Source: Heliocidaris tuberculata (taxonomy: Eukaryota; Echinodermata; Echinoidea; Camarodonta; Echinometridae). Taken from it: a DNA stretch of 64,000 nucleotides. A program made the translations under genes and the position numbers. The DNA is taken from contig CM046842.1 of the NCBI GenBank assembly GCA_025618425.1, positions 22,762,248-22,826,247 on the forward strand, given 5' to 3'. Under the pieces are notes generated by a model. It had not been told where the DNA came from and did not search any database. It was given only the letters and a program-made list of their open reading frames with translations. Numbering within the stretch: the first letter of the stretch is position 1; every line of letters begins with the position of its first letter. Shown in pieces: positions 62,301 through 63,257 of the stretch.

Positions 62301-63257
62301 TTGGGTCTGACTGTCAGTGAAATGCATGATTTTTATTTATTTATTTATTTTTTTATATCATCGAAACAAAAACATGATCCCCGCAAAACACGTAAACTAT
62401 GCAAAAACTACGTTTTATTGAAAGAAATTTAAGAAGATAATGGAAACTGTTTGGCGTGTTCTGTCTCTGAACCTAGCCTCAAATAGTTTTGTTGGACGAG
62501 TTGAATAGGAAGGTCTAAGTAACATCCCTGAACATTTGTGCTAGAAAAGTAAACGGACGTTGCAAGTAATAATTGTTCTGAAATTCATTAAGGGAATATA
62601 TTACATTTGAAGTCAATAACCAAAGCTATTGCTACTTTGGACAATTCAATTAATACTTTTTTTTTTCGTTCGATTTTGAAGAGAAATGTACTATAAAACT
62701 GCATATAGTATTTTGTCATTTTCGTCAGTTGTAGGTATCCAACAAAGCACCGTTCAAATGAATCACGTCCGAATATATTAGAACATAATATGTTCTAATA
62801 TATTCGGATGTGATTACAATATTACAATATATACAATATACTATGCAATATTATTGTATAGCAGACATGTAATAACCAAATTTTTAGGACATTTTTCAGA
62901 GTTGAGACAAGCTCATTGTGTGGGGATTAGACACTAAATTAAATCTCAAAATCCAGGGTCTACAGAAACTTTTGACTAGCACTGTTATATAAATGTATAT
63001 GTATTGAAAAAAAAAACCCAAAACACTCACACACACACACATCTTCTTAATAATCTGATCTTATCATTGAGAAGTTCTTAAATCTAATGATATTTCAACT
63101 ATATTCAAATGTTCACTTTAGTCTATACCACAAAGTGACCTTTATGGCCGCACACGCCAACATCGGGTTAATATTTCTGACATCCCTTTTGCCGGAGCCA
63201 CGAGACTAACAGTGAAGCTCTTCCATGGCAGACAAGCTGAAGTCTCTTGCAAAAATC
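460..63257 (+). CDS. Ankyrin-repeat/ZU5/UPA-like protein gene, 30 exons seen, open at both ends
   Basis: Thirty exons chain with matching splice phases: 460-611, 15508-15664, 16025-16258, 16761-16891, 17608-17746, 19397-19542, 19966-20122, 20651-20802, 22473-22632, 23130-23269, 24738-24894, 25250-25359, 26732-26888, 29645-29730, 30158-30331, 31548-31710, 32574-32677, 33165-33353, 36920-37076, 37723-37862, 38522-38678, 39531-39670, 43545-43716, 44775-44987, 45281-45441, 45954-45988, 48305-48625, 48876-49114, 49458-49580, 63122-63257. The product is a long ankyrin solenoid followed by ZU5 and UPA-like domains. In known families (ankyrins, UNC5, PIDD) this pair often precedes a death domain, which would lie beyond the window; that is inference. 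No signal peptide or membrane segment is visible, so a cytoplasmic scaffold or signalling protein is likely. An in-frame TGA at 16887-16889 leaves open that exons up to 16891 are a separate or broken gene. Confidence 0.85.
612..1902. other. Start of 14.9-kb intron, no gene recognised
   Basis: AT-rich sequence. An open stretch at 1121-1309 and the neighbourhood repeat degenerate phrases of the kind 'attggacnaaatgg' and 'gaatgaaacctta', which return at 2630-2930. This looks like a decayed repeat rather than a gene. Confidence 0.4.
1903..2622. mobile_element. Non-autonomous hAT-type element 1
   Basis: The ends are CAGTGGCTGCACCA and, inverted, CAGTGGCGGCACCA. The element is flanked by a perfect 8-bp direct repeat GATTTAGC (1895-1902 and 2623-2630). 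CAGTGGCG-type ends with 8-bp target duplications are the hAT signature. Inside are G and C homopolymers near both ends and about three tandem units of roughly 146 bp (2170-2540), each with a phrase beginning TCCTCATAT; two carry GCTCGCTCGCTTCGCTCGC. There is no transposase. Confidence 0.85.
2170..2540. repeat. Tandem repeat of about 146 bp, 2.5 copies, inside hAT element 1
   Basis: Units start near 2175, 2321 and 2478 with 'tcctcatat..gggta.tttatagccgaata'. The first two contain the CpG-rich run GCTCGCTCGCTTCGCTCGC, and the last is truncated. Confidence 0.75.
2981..3037 (+). pseudogene. Ankyrin pseudo-exon (remnant of an A-type exon), copy 1
   Basis: After an acceptor-like CTGATCGCAG come 57 bases resembling the last part of the A exon at 26732-26888 (shared phrases GCTCGGAA, TTTCTAAAG, GCAGACATTG/GTAGACATTG). 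A GTAC donor-like site follows. The 5' half of the exon is missing. Entered in the phase left by exon 1 it meets TAG, so it cannot be spliced productively after 611. Weak resemblance continues into the following intron. Confidence 0.6.
7430..7563. repeat. Fragment of the AAAGGGAAAGTC foldback family
   Basis: This resembles the left arm of the complete copy at 58640-59178: both read 'aaagtttgag..aaat.tgat.agaaat', then 'gttgtaatc', 'cacaa.ttggcaac', 'gacgt.tcttg' and 'cccatttgc' in the same order. Confidence 0.65.
7953..8133. mobile_element. MITE, CGATAAAAACTA family, copy 1
   Basis: The ends are CGATAAAAACTACCTTCG and the inverted form ending GAAAGTAGTTTTTATC, with a further inverted 'gcaatttcaa/ttgaaattg' pair inside. 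Related copies lie at 24463-24658 and 27301-27454. There is no coding capacity. Confidence 0.75.
11461..11552. repeat. (TA)n microsatellite at duplication junction
   Basis: A nearly pure TA/CATA tract between block C of copy 1 and block A of copy 2. The corresponding tract at 14281-14335 ends copy 2, so the junction of the tandem duplication runs through this repeat. Confidence 0.9.
11596..11652 (+). pseudogene. Ankyrin pseudo-exon, copy 2
   Basis: Duplicate of the remnant at 2981-3037, with the same acceptor-like and donor-like flanks and the same truncated A-exon 3' half. It came with the segmental duplication and shows no sign of independent use. Confidence 0.6.
12631..13350. repeat. 351-bp tandem duplication inside copy-2-specific segment
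   Basis: Two units start with TACATCTAAC at 12631 and 12982 and end with 'cctgtacatcatccgcgtaa'. Each holds a C-run/A-run, the phrase 'gaattaagttc.actaagaaacag' and 'ccaaaggagccgaattttcaca'. No reading frame of note. Confidence 0.85.
14336..15507. other. End of first large intron; possible retroelement tail
   Basis: No gene. At 14940-15020 the sequence reads 'gccgcaaggctgcc' and ends in (AATA)n with AATAAA hexamers, which looks like the 3' end of a non-LTR retroelement. I cannot assign a family without a search. Confidence 0.3.
15508..15664 (+). CDS. Ankyrin exon 2 (A type, phase 2 to 0), GC donor
   Basis: Contains WTPLHSAALNGRADIIKCL, a canonical ankyrin repeat. The length is the standard 157 bp for A exons. 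The expected exon end is followed by GCACGT, not GT. Using the nearest GT, four bases downstream, would break the frame into exon 3, so a GC-AG intron is the simplest reading. Confidence 0.85.
15707..15754. repeat. (TA)n microsatellite in intron 2
   Basis: TA tract with one TG interruption, just downstream of the GC donor. The rest of this 360-bp intron shows nothing recognisable. Confidence 0.85.
16025..16258 (+). CDS. Ankyrin exon 3 (fused B+A form, phase 0 to 0)
   Basis: A 78-codon exon with GYTALFLASLNGHVDCVKVL and then FSAMHCAALKGHAEIIDILL. It behaves like a B and an A exon joined without the intervening intron, with one repeat's worth of sequence replaced by a polar linker (residues about 30-45). 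Acceptor AAATAG, donor GTGAAA. Confidence 0.87.
16761..16891 (+). CDS. Ankyrin exon 4 (B type) with in-frame stop at its end
   Basis: Contains VPFTLAATEGHLSCVKKL. The second half is degenerate (EAIATALST) and is followed by TGA at 16887-16889, two bases before the donor GTATAA. Splicing at that donor would carry phase 2 into exon 5 correctly, so the frame is conserved across the stop. Either this is the true end of an upstream gene, a disabling mutation, or a sequence error. Confidence 0.7.
16892..17607. other. Intron with TA tracts and a solo inverted-repeat fragment
   Basis: Holds (TA)n at 16933-16978, 17063-17083 and 17149-17168. Bases 16990-17046 resemble the outer part of the 75-bp inverted repeat of the tRNA-bearing element at 49870 ('attgtaagga.ataacatat.caa.agctttt/gcaac.ctcgtggaaat'). 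Confidence 0.7.
17608..17746 (+). CDS. Ankyrin exon 5 (A type, shortened)
   Basis: The 3' half reads GGELHTAAFDGDIDVVRSL, a good ankyrin repeat. The 5' half (GHTYVFNYIM) aligns with the helix of other A exons, but the loop is about six residues shorter (139 bp against 157). The frame stays open upstream to 17534 and an ATG lies at 17636, so this could also be the first coding exon of a separate downstream gene. Donor GTAAGC. Confidence 0.7.
17747..19396. other. Intron with microsatellites
   Basis: Holds (AG)n at 18023-18050, (TA)n at 18196-18229 and a long (ATT)n tract at 18571-18657. No exon recognised. Confidence 0.7.
19397..19542 (+). CDS. Ankyrin exon 6 (B type)
   Basis: Contains GYTPLMLAIWEEHLQCAKVM and CSPLHLAVG. 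Acceptor TCTCAG, donor GTAAGT, 146 bp, phase 0 to 2. The spanning codon with exon 7 is TTG. Confidence 0.9.
19543..19965. other. Intron, nothing recognised
   Basis: AT-rich sequence without repeats or open frames that I can identify. Confidence 0.6.
19966..20122 (+). CDS. Ankyrin exon 7 (A type, 157 bp)
   Basis: Contains KTPLHEASFKGYLDAIKLLL and DAGADVNAK, the closest match to the ankyrin consensus in the gene. Donor GTAGGC. Confidence 0.92.
20651..20802 (+). CDS. Ankyrin exon 8 (B type, 152 bp)
   Basis: Contains DTALQFAAMEGHLECVRFLV and CSALLAAASR. Acceptor TTCCAG, donor GTGAAT. Four extra residues at the A/B junction (VSRED) make the repeat spanning exons 7 and 8 about 37 residues instead of 33. 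The preceding 528-bp intron shows nothing notable. Confidence 0.92.
21058..21943. mobile_element. Non-autonomous hAT-type element 2
   Basis: Left end TAGGCGCCGAAAG and inverted right end CAGGCGCACCGAAAG, flanked by CACACACA on both sides (21050-21057 and 21944-21951). G homopolymers lie just inside the left end and a C homopolymer just inside the right. No transposase. Confidence 0.7.
22473..22632 (+). CDS. Ankyrin exon 9 (A type, 160 bp)
   Basis: Contains DQVEVVNYLLTKNADIHVTD and GNSLLFWAALYNNIELLKI. The donor GTAATA runs straight into a (TA)n tract at 22636-22692. One codon longer than the standard A exon. Confidence 0.9.
22633..23129. other. Intron beginning with (TA)n
   Basis: The TA tract at 22636-22692 sits directly on the splice donor. 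The rest is unremarkable. Confidence 0.7.
23130..23269 (+). CDS. Ankyrin exon 10 (B type, 140 bp)
   Basis: Contains QTALHVASGFGHMEAVKLLL and STPLHNAAE. Acceptor TTACAG, donor GTACAT. Confidence 0.92.
23270..24737. other. Intron with short telomere-like run and a MITE
   Basis: Holds a poly-T/poly-G run (23642-23673), a short interstitial TTAGGG run (about 23695-23722) and the MITE at 24463-24658. No exon. Confidence 0.6.
24463..24658. mobile_element. MITE, CGATAAAAACTA family, copy 2
   Basis: Ends 'cgatgaaaactatttt' and 'gaaagtagtttttatcg', with inner 'ggcaatttcaa/ttgaaattgcc'. Shares the central 'aaatgtgcgaac' and 'taatccgaacctgatttctat' phrases with copy 1 in the opposite orientation. Confidence 0.75.
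24738..24894 (+). CDS. Ankyrin exon 11 (A type, 157 bp)
   Basis: Contains NLVNYLLGRGAELQSKDCDG and TPLHRAATLGCIDSVKAL. Acceptor TGTCAG, donor GTAAGT. Confidence 0.92.
25250..25359 (+). CDS. Ankyrin exon 12 (short B type, 110 bp)
   Basis: Contains STPLHLAVMTGSSEIDELWE. The second TPLH-bearing half found in other B exons is missing, so this A/B pair encodes about one third less of a repeat; the exon still leaves in phase 2. The 355-bp intron before it is unremarkable. Confidence 0.88.
25392..25512. repeat. Hairpin-forming inverted repeat (121 bp)
   Basis: The arms 'ttgatgctaaaagtgacaaa' and 'tttgtcacttatagcatcaa' enclose a further inverted 'ctgacgattttttt/aaaaaatcgtcag' pair and an AACAAAAATT loop. 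Probably a miniature inverted-repeat element. Confidence 0.75.
25513..26731. other. Rest of intron, no gene
   Basis: Contains a poly-A run at 26105-26125 and otherwise AT-rich sequence. An open frame overlapping the next exon in another phase is a shadow. Confidence 0.6.
26732..26888 (+). CDS. Ankyrin exon 13 (A type, 157 bp)
   Basis: Contains HAQCVEYLLENNANINSRDD and SPFMNAARNGMLDCAEIL. Its 3' part is the source-like relative of the pseudo-exons at 2981 and 11596. Donor GTATAC. Confidence 0.92.
27301..27454. mobile_element. MITE, CGATAAAAACTA family, copy 3
   Basis: Ends 'cacgataaaaactgctttcg' and 'aaaagtagtttttatcgcg', same inner inverted 'ggcaatttcaa/tgaaattgtc' pair. It sits at the inner border of a foldback arm and so appears nested in it. 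Confidence 0.75.
28200..28640 (+). other. CpG-rich island with a 99-codon open frame
   Basis: Base composition changes sharply here: GCGACG, CGACGTCG and similar motifs are frequent, unlike the AT-rich flanks. An open frame runs from ATG at 28339 to 28638 (MAATSDDKDERDEEILRRW at the start). It is highly charged, with no recognisable domain. A 22-24 bp phrase 'gtgtcatggagaccacacgag' is repeated in tandem (about 28413-28475). It could be an alternative first exon, a promoter-associated region or part of an unrecognised mobile element. Confidence 0.3.
29645..29730 (+). CDS. Ankyrin exon 14 (B1, first half of a split B unit)
   Basis: Contains STALHISARKGHTEIIQLIL. 86 bp, phase 0 to 2. The acceptor (GGTTGAAG) has a weak pyrimidine tract. 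In this unit the B exon is divided by an extra intron. Confidence 0.82.
30158..30331 (+). CDS. Ankyrin exon 15 (B2, phase 2 to 2)
   Basis: Contains FTPLQFAILNEHVSSVRIL and KTPLYRAVE. It matches exon 18 (33165-33353) in phase and layout, and both read 'TP(L/I)(Q/H)FAI' in the first repeat. Confidence 0.85.
30376..30639. mobile_element. Non-autonomous hAT-type element 3
   Basis: Left end CATGGGCGTGAATCC, inverted right end CAGTGGCGCAAATCC, and a perfect 8-bp target duplication ATTACGCG (30368-30375 and 30640-30647). G and C homopolymers lie just inside the ends. 264 bp, no coding. Confidence 0.85.
30648..31547. other. Rest of intron, nothing recognised
   Basis: AT-rich. A 167-codon open frame on the minus strand overlaps exon 16 antisense and has no domain, so I regard it as chance. 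Confidence 0.55.
31548..31710 (+). CDS. Ankyrin exon 16 (A type, 163 bp)
   Basis: Contains MLEVVDLLLSKGVGVNTPVA and RTPLHVAVSDGSVNILNTLI. Acceptor TGACAG, donor GTAAAT. Two codons longer than the standard A exon. Confidence 0.92.
31745..32143. mobile_element. MITE with 33-bp inverted ends
   Basis: The left end 'attaaagggattcggtaact' and the inverted right end 'attaaagtgatttggtaact' continue with 'ttgt.gaggcttg' on both sides. An inner hairpin 'aaagcgtatggccatacgcttt' lies at about 31916-31938. It starts 35 bp after the donor of exon 16. Confidence 0.8.
32144..32573. other. Intron remainder, nothing recognised
   Basis: AT-rich; ends in the pyrimidine tract before exon 17. Confidence 0.6.
32574..32677 (+). 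CDS. Ankyrin exon 17 (B1 of second split unit)
   Basis: Contains GFHIAAKHGKEECLNILI. 104 bp, phase 0 to 2, equivalent to exon 14 but six codons longer in its polar end (KENNQTK). Confidence 0.87.
33165..33353 (+). CDS. Ankyrin exon 18 (B2 of second split unit)
   Basis: Contains WTPIHFAIFGKQMGCVRIL and KTPLQRATE. 189 bp, phase 2 to 2; acceptor AACAG, donor GTAAGC. The 487-bp intron before it is unremarkable. Confidence 0.9.
33587..36500. mobile_element. 2.9-kb composite inverted-repeat (foldback) element
   Basis: The inner arms (about 33960-34772 and 34953-35760) are inverted copies of each other. The 180-bp centre (34773-34952) is itself another copy of the right-arm unit. Outer units starting 'gaattgtaggtttagttttt' occur at 33587 and 35840 in direct orientation, at about 36175 as a fragment, and inverted at about 36205-36480. 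No protein is encoded; the long open frames are shadows of the arms. Confidence 0.8.
36301..36370 (+). ncRNA. Possible degenerate hammerhead-like core in foldback end
   Basis: The right outer unit contains CTGATGA, then GATC...GATC able to pair, then GAAAC. That is the order of a hammerhead ribozyme core, as carried by some Penelope-like and other retroelement ends. One unpaired C disrupts the stem II closing pair, and I cannot identify stem III. An inverted relative lies at 33660-33740. Confidence 0.2.
36558..36806. mobile_element. 250-bp palindromic element
   Basis: The ends 'tatcaaagtgaattttcat' are inverted at 36787-36806. The inner arms carry 'gtttctgcaggcttcttcag' and its inverse, and the centre is a 14-bp perfect GC-rich hairpin (36668-36700). 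Between exons 18 and 19. Confidence 0.8.
36920..37076 (+). CDS. Ankyrin exon 19 (A type, 157 bp)
   Basis: Contains VAIMDYLLEKNADVNKSNNA and TSLHIAALKGL, then DADVNAV. Acceptor AAACAG, donor GTAATG. Confidence 0.92.
37077..37722. other. Intron, nothing recognised
   Basis: AT-rich, ends in a long pyrimidine tract before exon 20. Confidence 0.6.
37723..37862 (+). CDS. Ankyrin exon 20 (B type, 140 bp)
   Basis: Contains STPLHLSAKGGHIESTSILL and APIHEAAER. Acceptor TTATAG, donor GTAACT. Confidence 0.92.
37863..38521. other. Intron, nothing recognised
   Basis: AT-rich, with a few short repeats of 'gatgat'. The open frame that precedes exon 21 in phase is intronic read-through. Confidence 0.55.
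38522..38678 (+). CDS. Ankyrin exon 21 (A type, 157 bp)
   Basis: Contains QPHILDCLIDNGAIVDLTTN and NSECLERLLEKGADIDKQ. Acceptor TCGAAG, donor GTGAGT. Confidence 0.92.
38679..39530. other. Intron rich in homopolymers
   Basis: C-run/A-run at 39036-39079 and a pyrimidine-rich tract (39355-39480) before exon 22. No gene. Confidence 0.6.
39531..39670 (+). CDS. Ankyrin exon 22 (B type, 140 bp)
   Basis: Contains STPILLAAEYCHQDCVEMLY and DSLVHVAAFG. Acceptor TGCCAG, donor GTATGT. Confidence 0.92.
39811..41276. mobile_element. 1.47-kb DNA element with 11-bp flanking repeat, containing LINE remnant
   Basis: The ends are AGGGCGTAGGCTGG and its perfect inverse CCAGCCTACGCCCT. TGCTAGATACA lies on both sides (39800-39810 and 41277-41287). 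Because CA/TG next to the ends could also belong to the inverted repeat, the true target duplication may be 7-11 bp. A long G homopolymer lies near the right end. Confidence 0.85.
40150..40840 (+). pseudogene. Non-LTR retrotransposon reverse transcriptase fragment
   Basis: Across several frames the translation shows the C-terminal part of a LINE reverse transcriptase: NISKSKIM, TEKYLGLVI followed by W, LVRSCLDYCCTACDPY, then HNLKMHVPRTARTEF. Stops and shifts interrupt it, so it is dead. It lies wholly inside the DNA element 39811-41276. Confidence 0.8.
41288..43544. other. Rest of intron with short tandem repeat
   Basis: Two units of about 145 bp at about 41857-42136 share 'agcaagatgttt', 'ttatttacacac' and 'ggcaagcccccc'. 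G/C and A homopolymers occur at 42822, 42917 and 43108. No gene recognised. Confidence 0.55.
43545..43716 (+). CDS. Ankyrin exon 23 (A type, extended to 172 bp)
   Basis: Contains HLPLHCAARKGHTACVHLLL. Compared with other A exons it has about three extra residues in the first loop and two at the end (EEGGG). Immediately after it, from 43718, the sequence matches a unit of the foldback repeat near 34708, so the donor GTATGT is made at the border of inserted DNA. Confidence 0.88.
43718..44170. repeat. Partial copy of the 33.6-36.5-kb foldback repeat
   Basis: 'tatgtgactgccaggctgaa' equals 34708 onward. 44030-44165 ('ttgtcaaaggg', 'gggggtctgacac', 'ccttctga.a..atttggt') follows 35333-35460. Parts between them are missing or diverged. 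Confidence 0.75.
44279..44649. mobile_element. MITE with inverted ends and inner hairpin
   Basis: Left end 'ttaaagggtaccaatcacc' and inverted right end 'ttaaagtgtaccagtcacc', followed by 'aaaataatttt' on both sides. A near-perfect GC-rich hairpin lies inside at 44477-44516 (GCTCGCG ... CGCGAGC). Confidence 0.75.
44775..44987 (+). CDS. Ankyrin exon 24 (B-like, phase 0 to 0)
   Basis: Contains KTPLHLAVERGFSPVIEALI and EADVNIQ, KTCLHFAVT. The last 20 codons (CCSPDKKVQSTDAFNR) depart from the repeat consensus, as expected near the end of the solenoid. Acceptor TTGCAG, donor GTAAAA. Confidence 0.9.
45281..45441 (+). CDS. Last ankyrin-like exon 25 (phase 0 to 2)
   Basis: Contains EKLLLYLLDNEAECMVFDKS and GNTPIQYTNTHRLWMLI, a final degenerate repeat or capping repeat. 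Acceptor GTTTAG, donor GTATGC. Confidence 0.9.
45442..45953. other. Intron with a dispersed-repeat fragment
   Basis: Around 45680-45800 the phrase 'gtgggttcttgtatagcgcacat' after an (AAT)-rich run looks like part of a common dispersed repeat. Its family is not identified. Confidence 0.35.
45954..45988 (+). CDS. Linker micro-exon 26 with GC donor
   Basis: A 35-bp exon reading IPKEGRAKLLK between the last ankyrin repeat and the ZU5 domain. It enters in phase 2 and leaves in phase 1. The donor is AAAG|GCAAGT, the textbook form of a GC-AG site, and the phase then fits exon 27 exactly. Confidence 0.8.
46798..46843. repeat. (TA)n microsatellite preceded by (CA)n
   Basis: Compound CA/TA tract in the 2.3-kb intron before the ZU5 exon. 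Confidence 0.9.
46885..48130. mobile_element. TTTAAACAAC-rich palindromic element
   Basis: Clusters of (G)TTGTTTAAA and its inverse lie at both ends (46900-47200 and 48005-48125). Inner arms 47206-47240 plus 47512-47690, and 47700-47917, are inverted copies ('cagaggtaagcatttagac', 'gtgctgcc.tgacatct'). The left arm is interrupted by a LINE fragment. No protein of its own is visible. Confidence 0.65.
47243..47511 (+). pseudogene. 5'-truncated LINE 3' end inserted in the palindrome
   Basis: A single open stretch reads LRTGVGRFNANMYRWGL, then CICGADEQTADHIVYNCPVL, ending in TGA and a (GAA)n tail. The C-x-CG...QT.DHI...CP pattern is typical of the C-terminus of non-LTR retrotransposon polyproteins. 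The right arm of the palindrome has no such insert, so the insertion is younger than the palindrome. Confidence 0.75.
48305..48625 (+). CDS. ZU5 domain exon 27
   Basis: A 321-bp exon. GPQGGEIHISRYGVHMTVPP followed by GAL is the diagnostic ZU5 start (GG.I......V..PPGAL). MLASFGFRLSPSGLHFKLPV and the VEMALYHY end follow. In known proteins ZU5 packs against UPA and regulates signalling or binds partners such as spectrin. Phase 1 to 1; acceptor CTCCAG, donor GTATAC. Confidence 0.93.
48876..49114 (+). CDS. ZU5 end / UPA-like exon 28
   Basis: Starts DGQQSYRVLLSGDMQDTPAI, includes LHISEFCDIFTTFKRF (end of ZU5-like fold) and INLCLTINDDIADGEK, resembling the start of a UPA domain. A GTAAAC at 49014 could act as an alternative donor, but the reading stays open and domain-like to 49114, where GTAAAT follows. 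Confidence 0.85.
49115..49457. other. Intron, nothing recognised
   Basis: AT-rich sequence of 343 bp. Confidence 0.7.
49458..49580 (+). CDS. UPA-like exon 29
   Basis: Reads EGYKKIGDIPRFYVQWNIAD and ends LKVVVLVDDKKSEH. 41 codons, phase 0 to 0; acceptor TGAAG, donor GTAAGT. The preceding and following exons complete the same domain, which is split by a 13.5-kb intron. Confidence 0.87.
49819..49868. repeat. (CA)n/(TA)n microsatellite
   Basis: Compound repeat directly next to the inverted repeat that bears the first tRNA gene. Confidence 0.9.
49870..50176. mobile_element. 307-bp palindromic element carrying a tRNA gene
   Basis: Bases 49870-49944 and 50102-50176 are perfect 75-bp inverted copies (start ATTGTAAGGAAATAAC). 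Between them lie the tRNA gene and about 80 bp of 3' flank. Part of the same arm occurs alone at 16990, and a 3' half copy with its own tRNA lies at 50346-50523. Whether it moves as a unit is inference. Confidence 0.75.
49949..50020 (+). tRNA. tRNA-Arg(UCU)-like gene, copy 1
   Basis: 72 nt folding as a full cloverleaf: acceptor GTCTCCG/CGGAGAC with discriminator A, D stem GTCT/AGGC, anticodon stem TTGGC/GCCAA with loop GTTCTGA, T stem CCGGG/CCCGG with loop TTCGATT. By position the anticodon is TCT. Internal promoter boxes TGGTCTAGTGG (A) and GGTTCGATTCC (B) fit RNA polymerase III. A T6 terminator follows at 50021-50026. G at position 32 is unusual (normally a pyrimidine), so function is not certain. 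Confidence 0.85.
50177..50345. other. Spacer between the two tRNA copies
   Basis: 169 bp without resemblance to the flanking repeats. Confidence 0.6.
50351..50422 (+). tRNA. tRNA-Arg(UCU)-like gene, copy 2
   Basis: Identical to copy 1 over all 72 nt and followed by a T7 run and the same roughly 100 bp of 3' flank ('gcaaaaattcaaaaag', 'acagctctggggaactttga', 'cattttcatttctcacaatta'). It lacks the left arm of the palindrome and ends in a (TA)n tract at 50523-50569. Confidence 0.85.
50571..52702 (-). mobile_element. Tc1-like transposon 1 (long inverted ends)
   Basis: Ends 'taaacccctc' and 'gcaggggttta' start diverged inverted repeats of about 200 bp that share 'gcaattcaa.ttt', 'gcaaagtcaaaa.tgaaaagt' and others. 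The element sits inside a TA tract (50523-50570 and 52719-52798), consistent with TA target choice. It encodes a broken transposase on the minus strand. Confidence 0.85.
51339..52327 (-). pseudogene. Tc1-like DD34E transposase, broken by internal deletion
   Basis: From MPRLSNVEKARAIGQIEAG the frame shows paired helix-turn-helix regions (VSPSTISRLLAKFRETGD, then GRPKKTT) and the first two catalytic aspartates in LFTDESRF and FQDDNARPH. After NSPDL the usual NPIE(N/H)LW block with the catalytic glutamate is missing and the frame shifts. The original C-terminus continues in another frame (DHTTLAELRQIL to the stop at 51339). This copy cannot make active enzyme. Confidence 0.88.
52719..52798. repeat. 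(CA)n/(TA)n microsatellite right of Tc1-like transposon 1
   Basis: Continuation of the TA tract interrupted by the transposon. Confidence 0.9.
52968..53149. repeat. (AAG)n-(AG)n and (TA)n tracts
   Basis: AAG/AG repeat at 52968-53013, then a (TA)n tract at 53100-53149. The open frames across them are repeat artefacts. Confidence 0.85.
53150..53742. other. Intron sequence, nothing recognised
   Basis: AT-rich, with an (AAAT)n stretch near 53505-53535. Confidence 0.6.
53743..53920. repeat. Hairpin-forming inverted repeat
   Basis: Arms of about 80 bp: 'aataaatgactccgttagac' to 'ataaggcttcttcaggca' and the inverse. The centre 'cctgaagaagccttataggcgaaa' resembles phrases seen at the ends of some retroelements. 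It abuts the outer Tc1-like end at 53929. Confidence 0.75.
54404..56331 (-). mobile_element. Tc1-like transposon 2, apparently intact
   Basis: Inverted ends of about 210 bp (54404-54609 and 56122-56331) start ACTCAACCAAAA.AGTAAG and share 'ttcccccctagcatttttga' and 'aaaatgcatttta'. The element is 1.93 kb, is flanked by TA and carries a complete transposase gene. Confidence 0.88.
54729..55890 (-). CDS. Tc1-like DD34E transposase, two exons, 342 residues
   Basis: Cut-and-paste transposase for the surrounding element. Exon 1 (55890-55650) starts MPRLQIFERG and carries the DNA-binding helix-turn-helix (VARRLGVSPNAIRKLRAKF) and GRPR hook. Exon 2 (55516-54729) has the catalytic triad: LFSDECRF, FMDDNARPH, and NPIENLWD with 34 residues between the second Asp and Glu. 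The intervening 133 bp (55517-55649) begins GTACGTG and ends TTTCCAG in the coding sense; removing it restores one 343-codon frame. The usual family length is about 340 residues, so this copy may be active. Confidence 0.87.
56333..56783. other. Outer-element sequence with TA tract and poly-T/G
   Basis: (TA)n at 56333-56367 and poly-T/poly-G at 56424-56451. This is remnant sequence between two nested elements; no gene. Confidence 0.55.
57110..58639. other. Interior of inner element, no gene
   Basis: AT-rich, with poly-C at 57810, (TA)n at 58320-58345 and poly-G at 58441. Open frames here have no domain. Confidence 0.5.
58640..59178. mobile_element. AAAGGGAAAGTC foldback element, complete copy
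   Basis: The end 'ttaaagggaaagtccaccct' is inverted as 'agggtagactttccctttaa'. Arms of about 180 bp include 'gttgtaatc', 'ttggcaactc' and 'gagctcctctcccatttgc' with their inverses. Fragments occur at 7430 and in 27194-29535. Confidence 0.85.
59362..59615. mobile_element. Non-autonomous hAT-type element 4
   Basis: Left end CAGTGACAGATTTAGG, decayed inverted right end 'cctggatccacccctc', and a perfect 8-bp target duplication CATAAATG (59354-59361 and 59616-59623). C homopolymers inside, as in the other hAT copies here. Confidence 0.8.
59624..61009. other. Interior of inner element, no gene
   Basis: AT-rich with small (AT)n, poly-A and poly-T runs and a short (TAG)n near 60755-60775. Nothing codes. 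Confidence 0.5.
61010..61470. repeat. TCTAGA/CTAGATCTAGAC-rich degenerate repeat
   Basis: CTAGA, TCTAG and GATCTAGAC occur in nearly every 15-25 bp across about 460 bp ('tctagatctagacta', 'tctactctagatgtagacta'). The unit is self-complementary, so the tract can fold in many registers. Confidence 0.7.
62761..62815. repeat. 55-bp near-perfect palindrome
   Basis: AATCAC.TCCGAATATATTAG and its inverse meet at 'aacataatatgtt'. One mismatch pair only. It lies in the residual sequence of the outer Tc1-like element. Confidence 0.85.
63122..63257 (+). CDS. UPA-like exon 30 (last in window)
   Basis: Reads QHRVNISDIPFAGATRLTVK and LFHGRQAEVSCKN. Phase 0 to 1, acceptor CTTTAG, donor GTAAGT. It fits the C-terminal strands of a UPA domain. 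The phase-1 donor shows that coding continues beyond the window. Confidence 0.85.

Larger units (their letters stand above)
56784..62316. mobile_element. Nested inverted-repeat element, middle layer
   Basis: 56784-56925 ('cagtcagacccaact', 'gaaaacggagta', 'atatagagccctcatcgtt', 'agtgcgag.cagtgt.taca') is inverted at 62195-62316. The interior is occupied by a further element. Confidence 0.75.
53929..62984. mobile_element. Outer Tc1-like inverted-repeat pair enclosing nested elements
   Basis: CAGTGCTGGTCAAAAGTTTC at 53929 and its inverse CAGTGCTAGTCAAAAGTTTC at 62965-62984 continue as similar sequence for about 35 bp; the CAGTGCTGG start resembles Tc1 ends. Both are flanked by TATATAAA. Subtracting the nested elements leaves about 1.6 kb, the usual size of a Tc1 element. 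No transposase remnant is recognisable in that residue. Confidence 0.7.
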
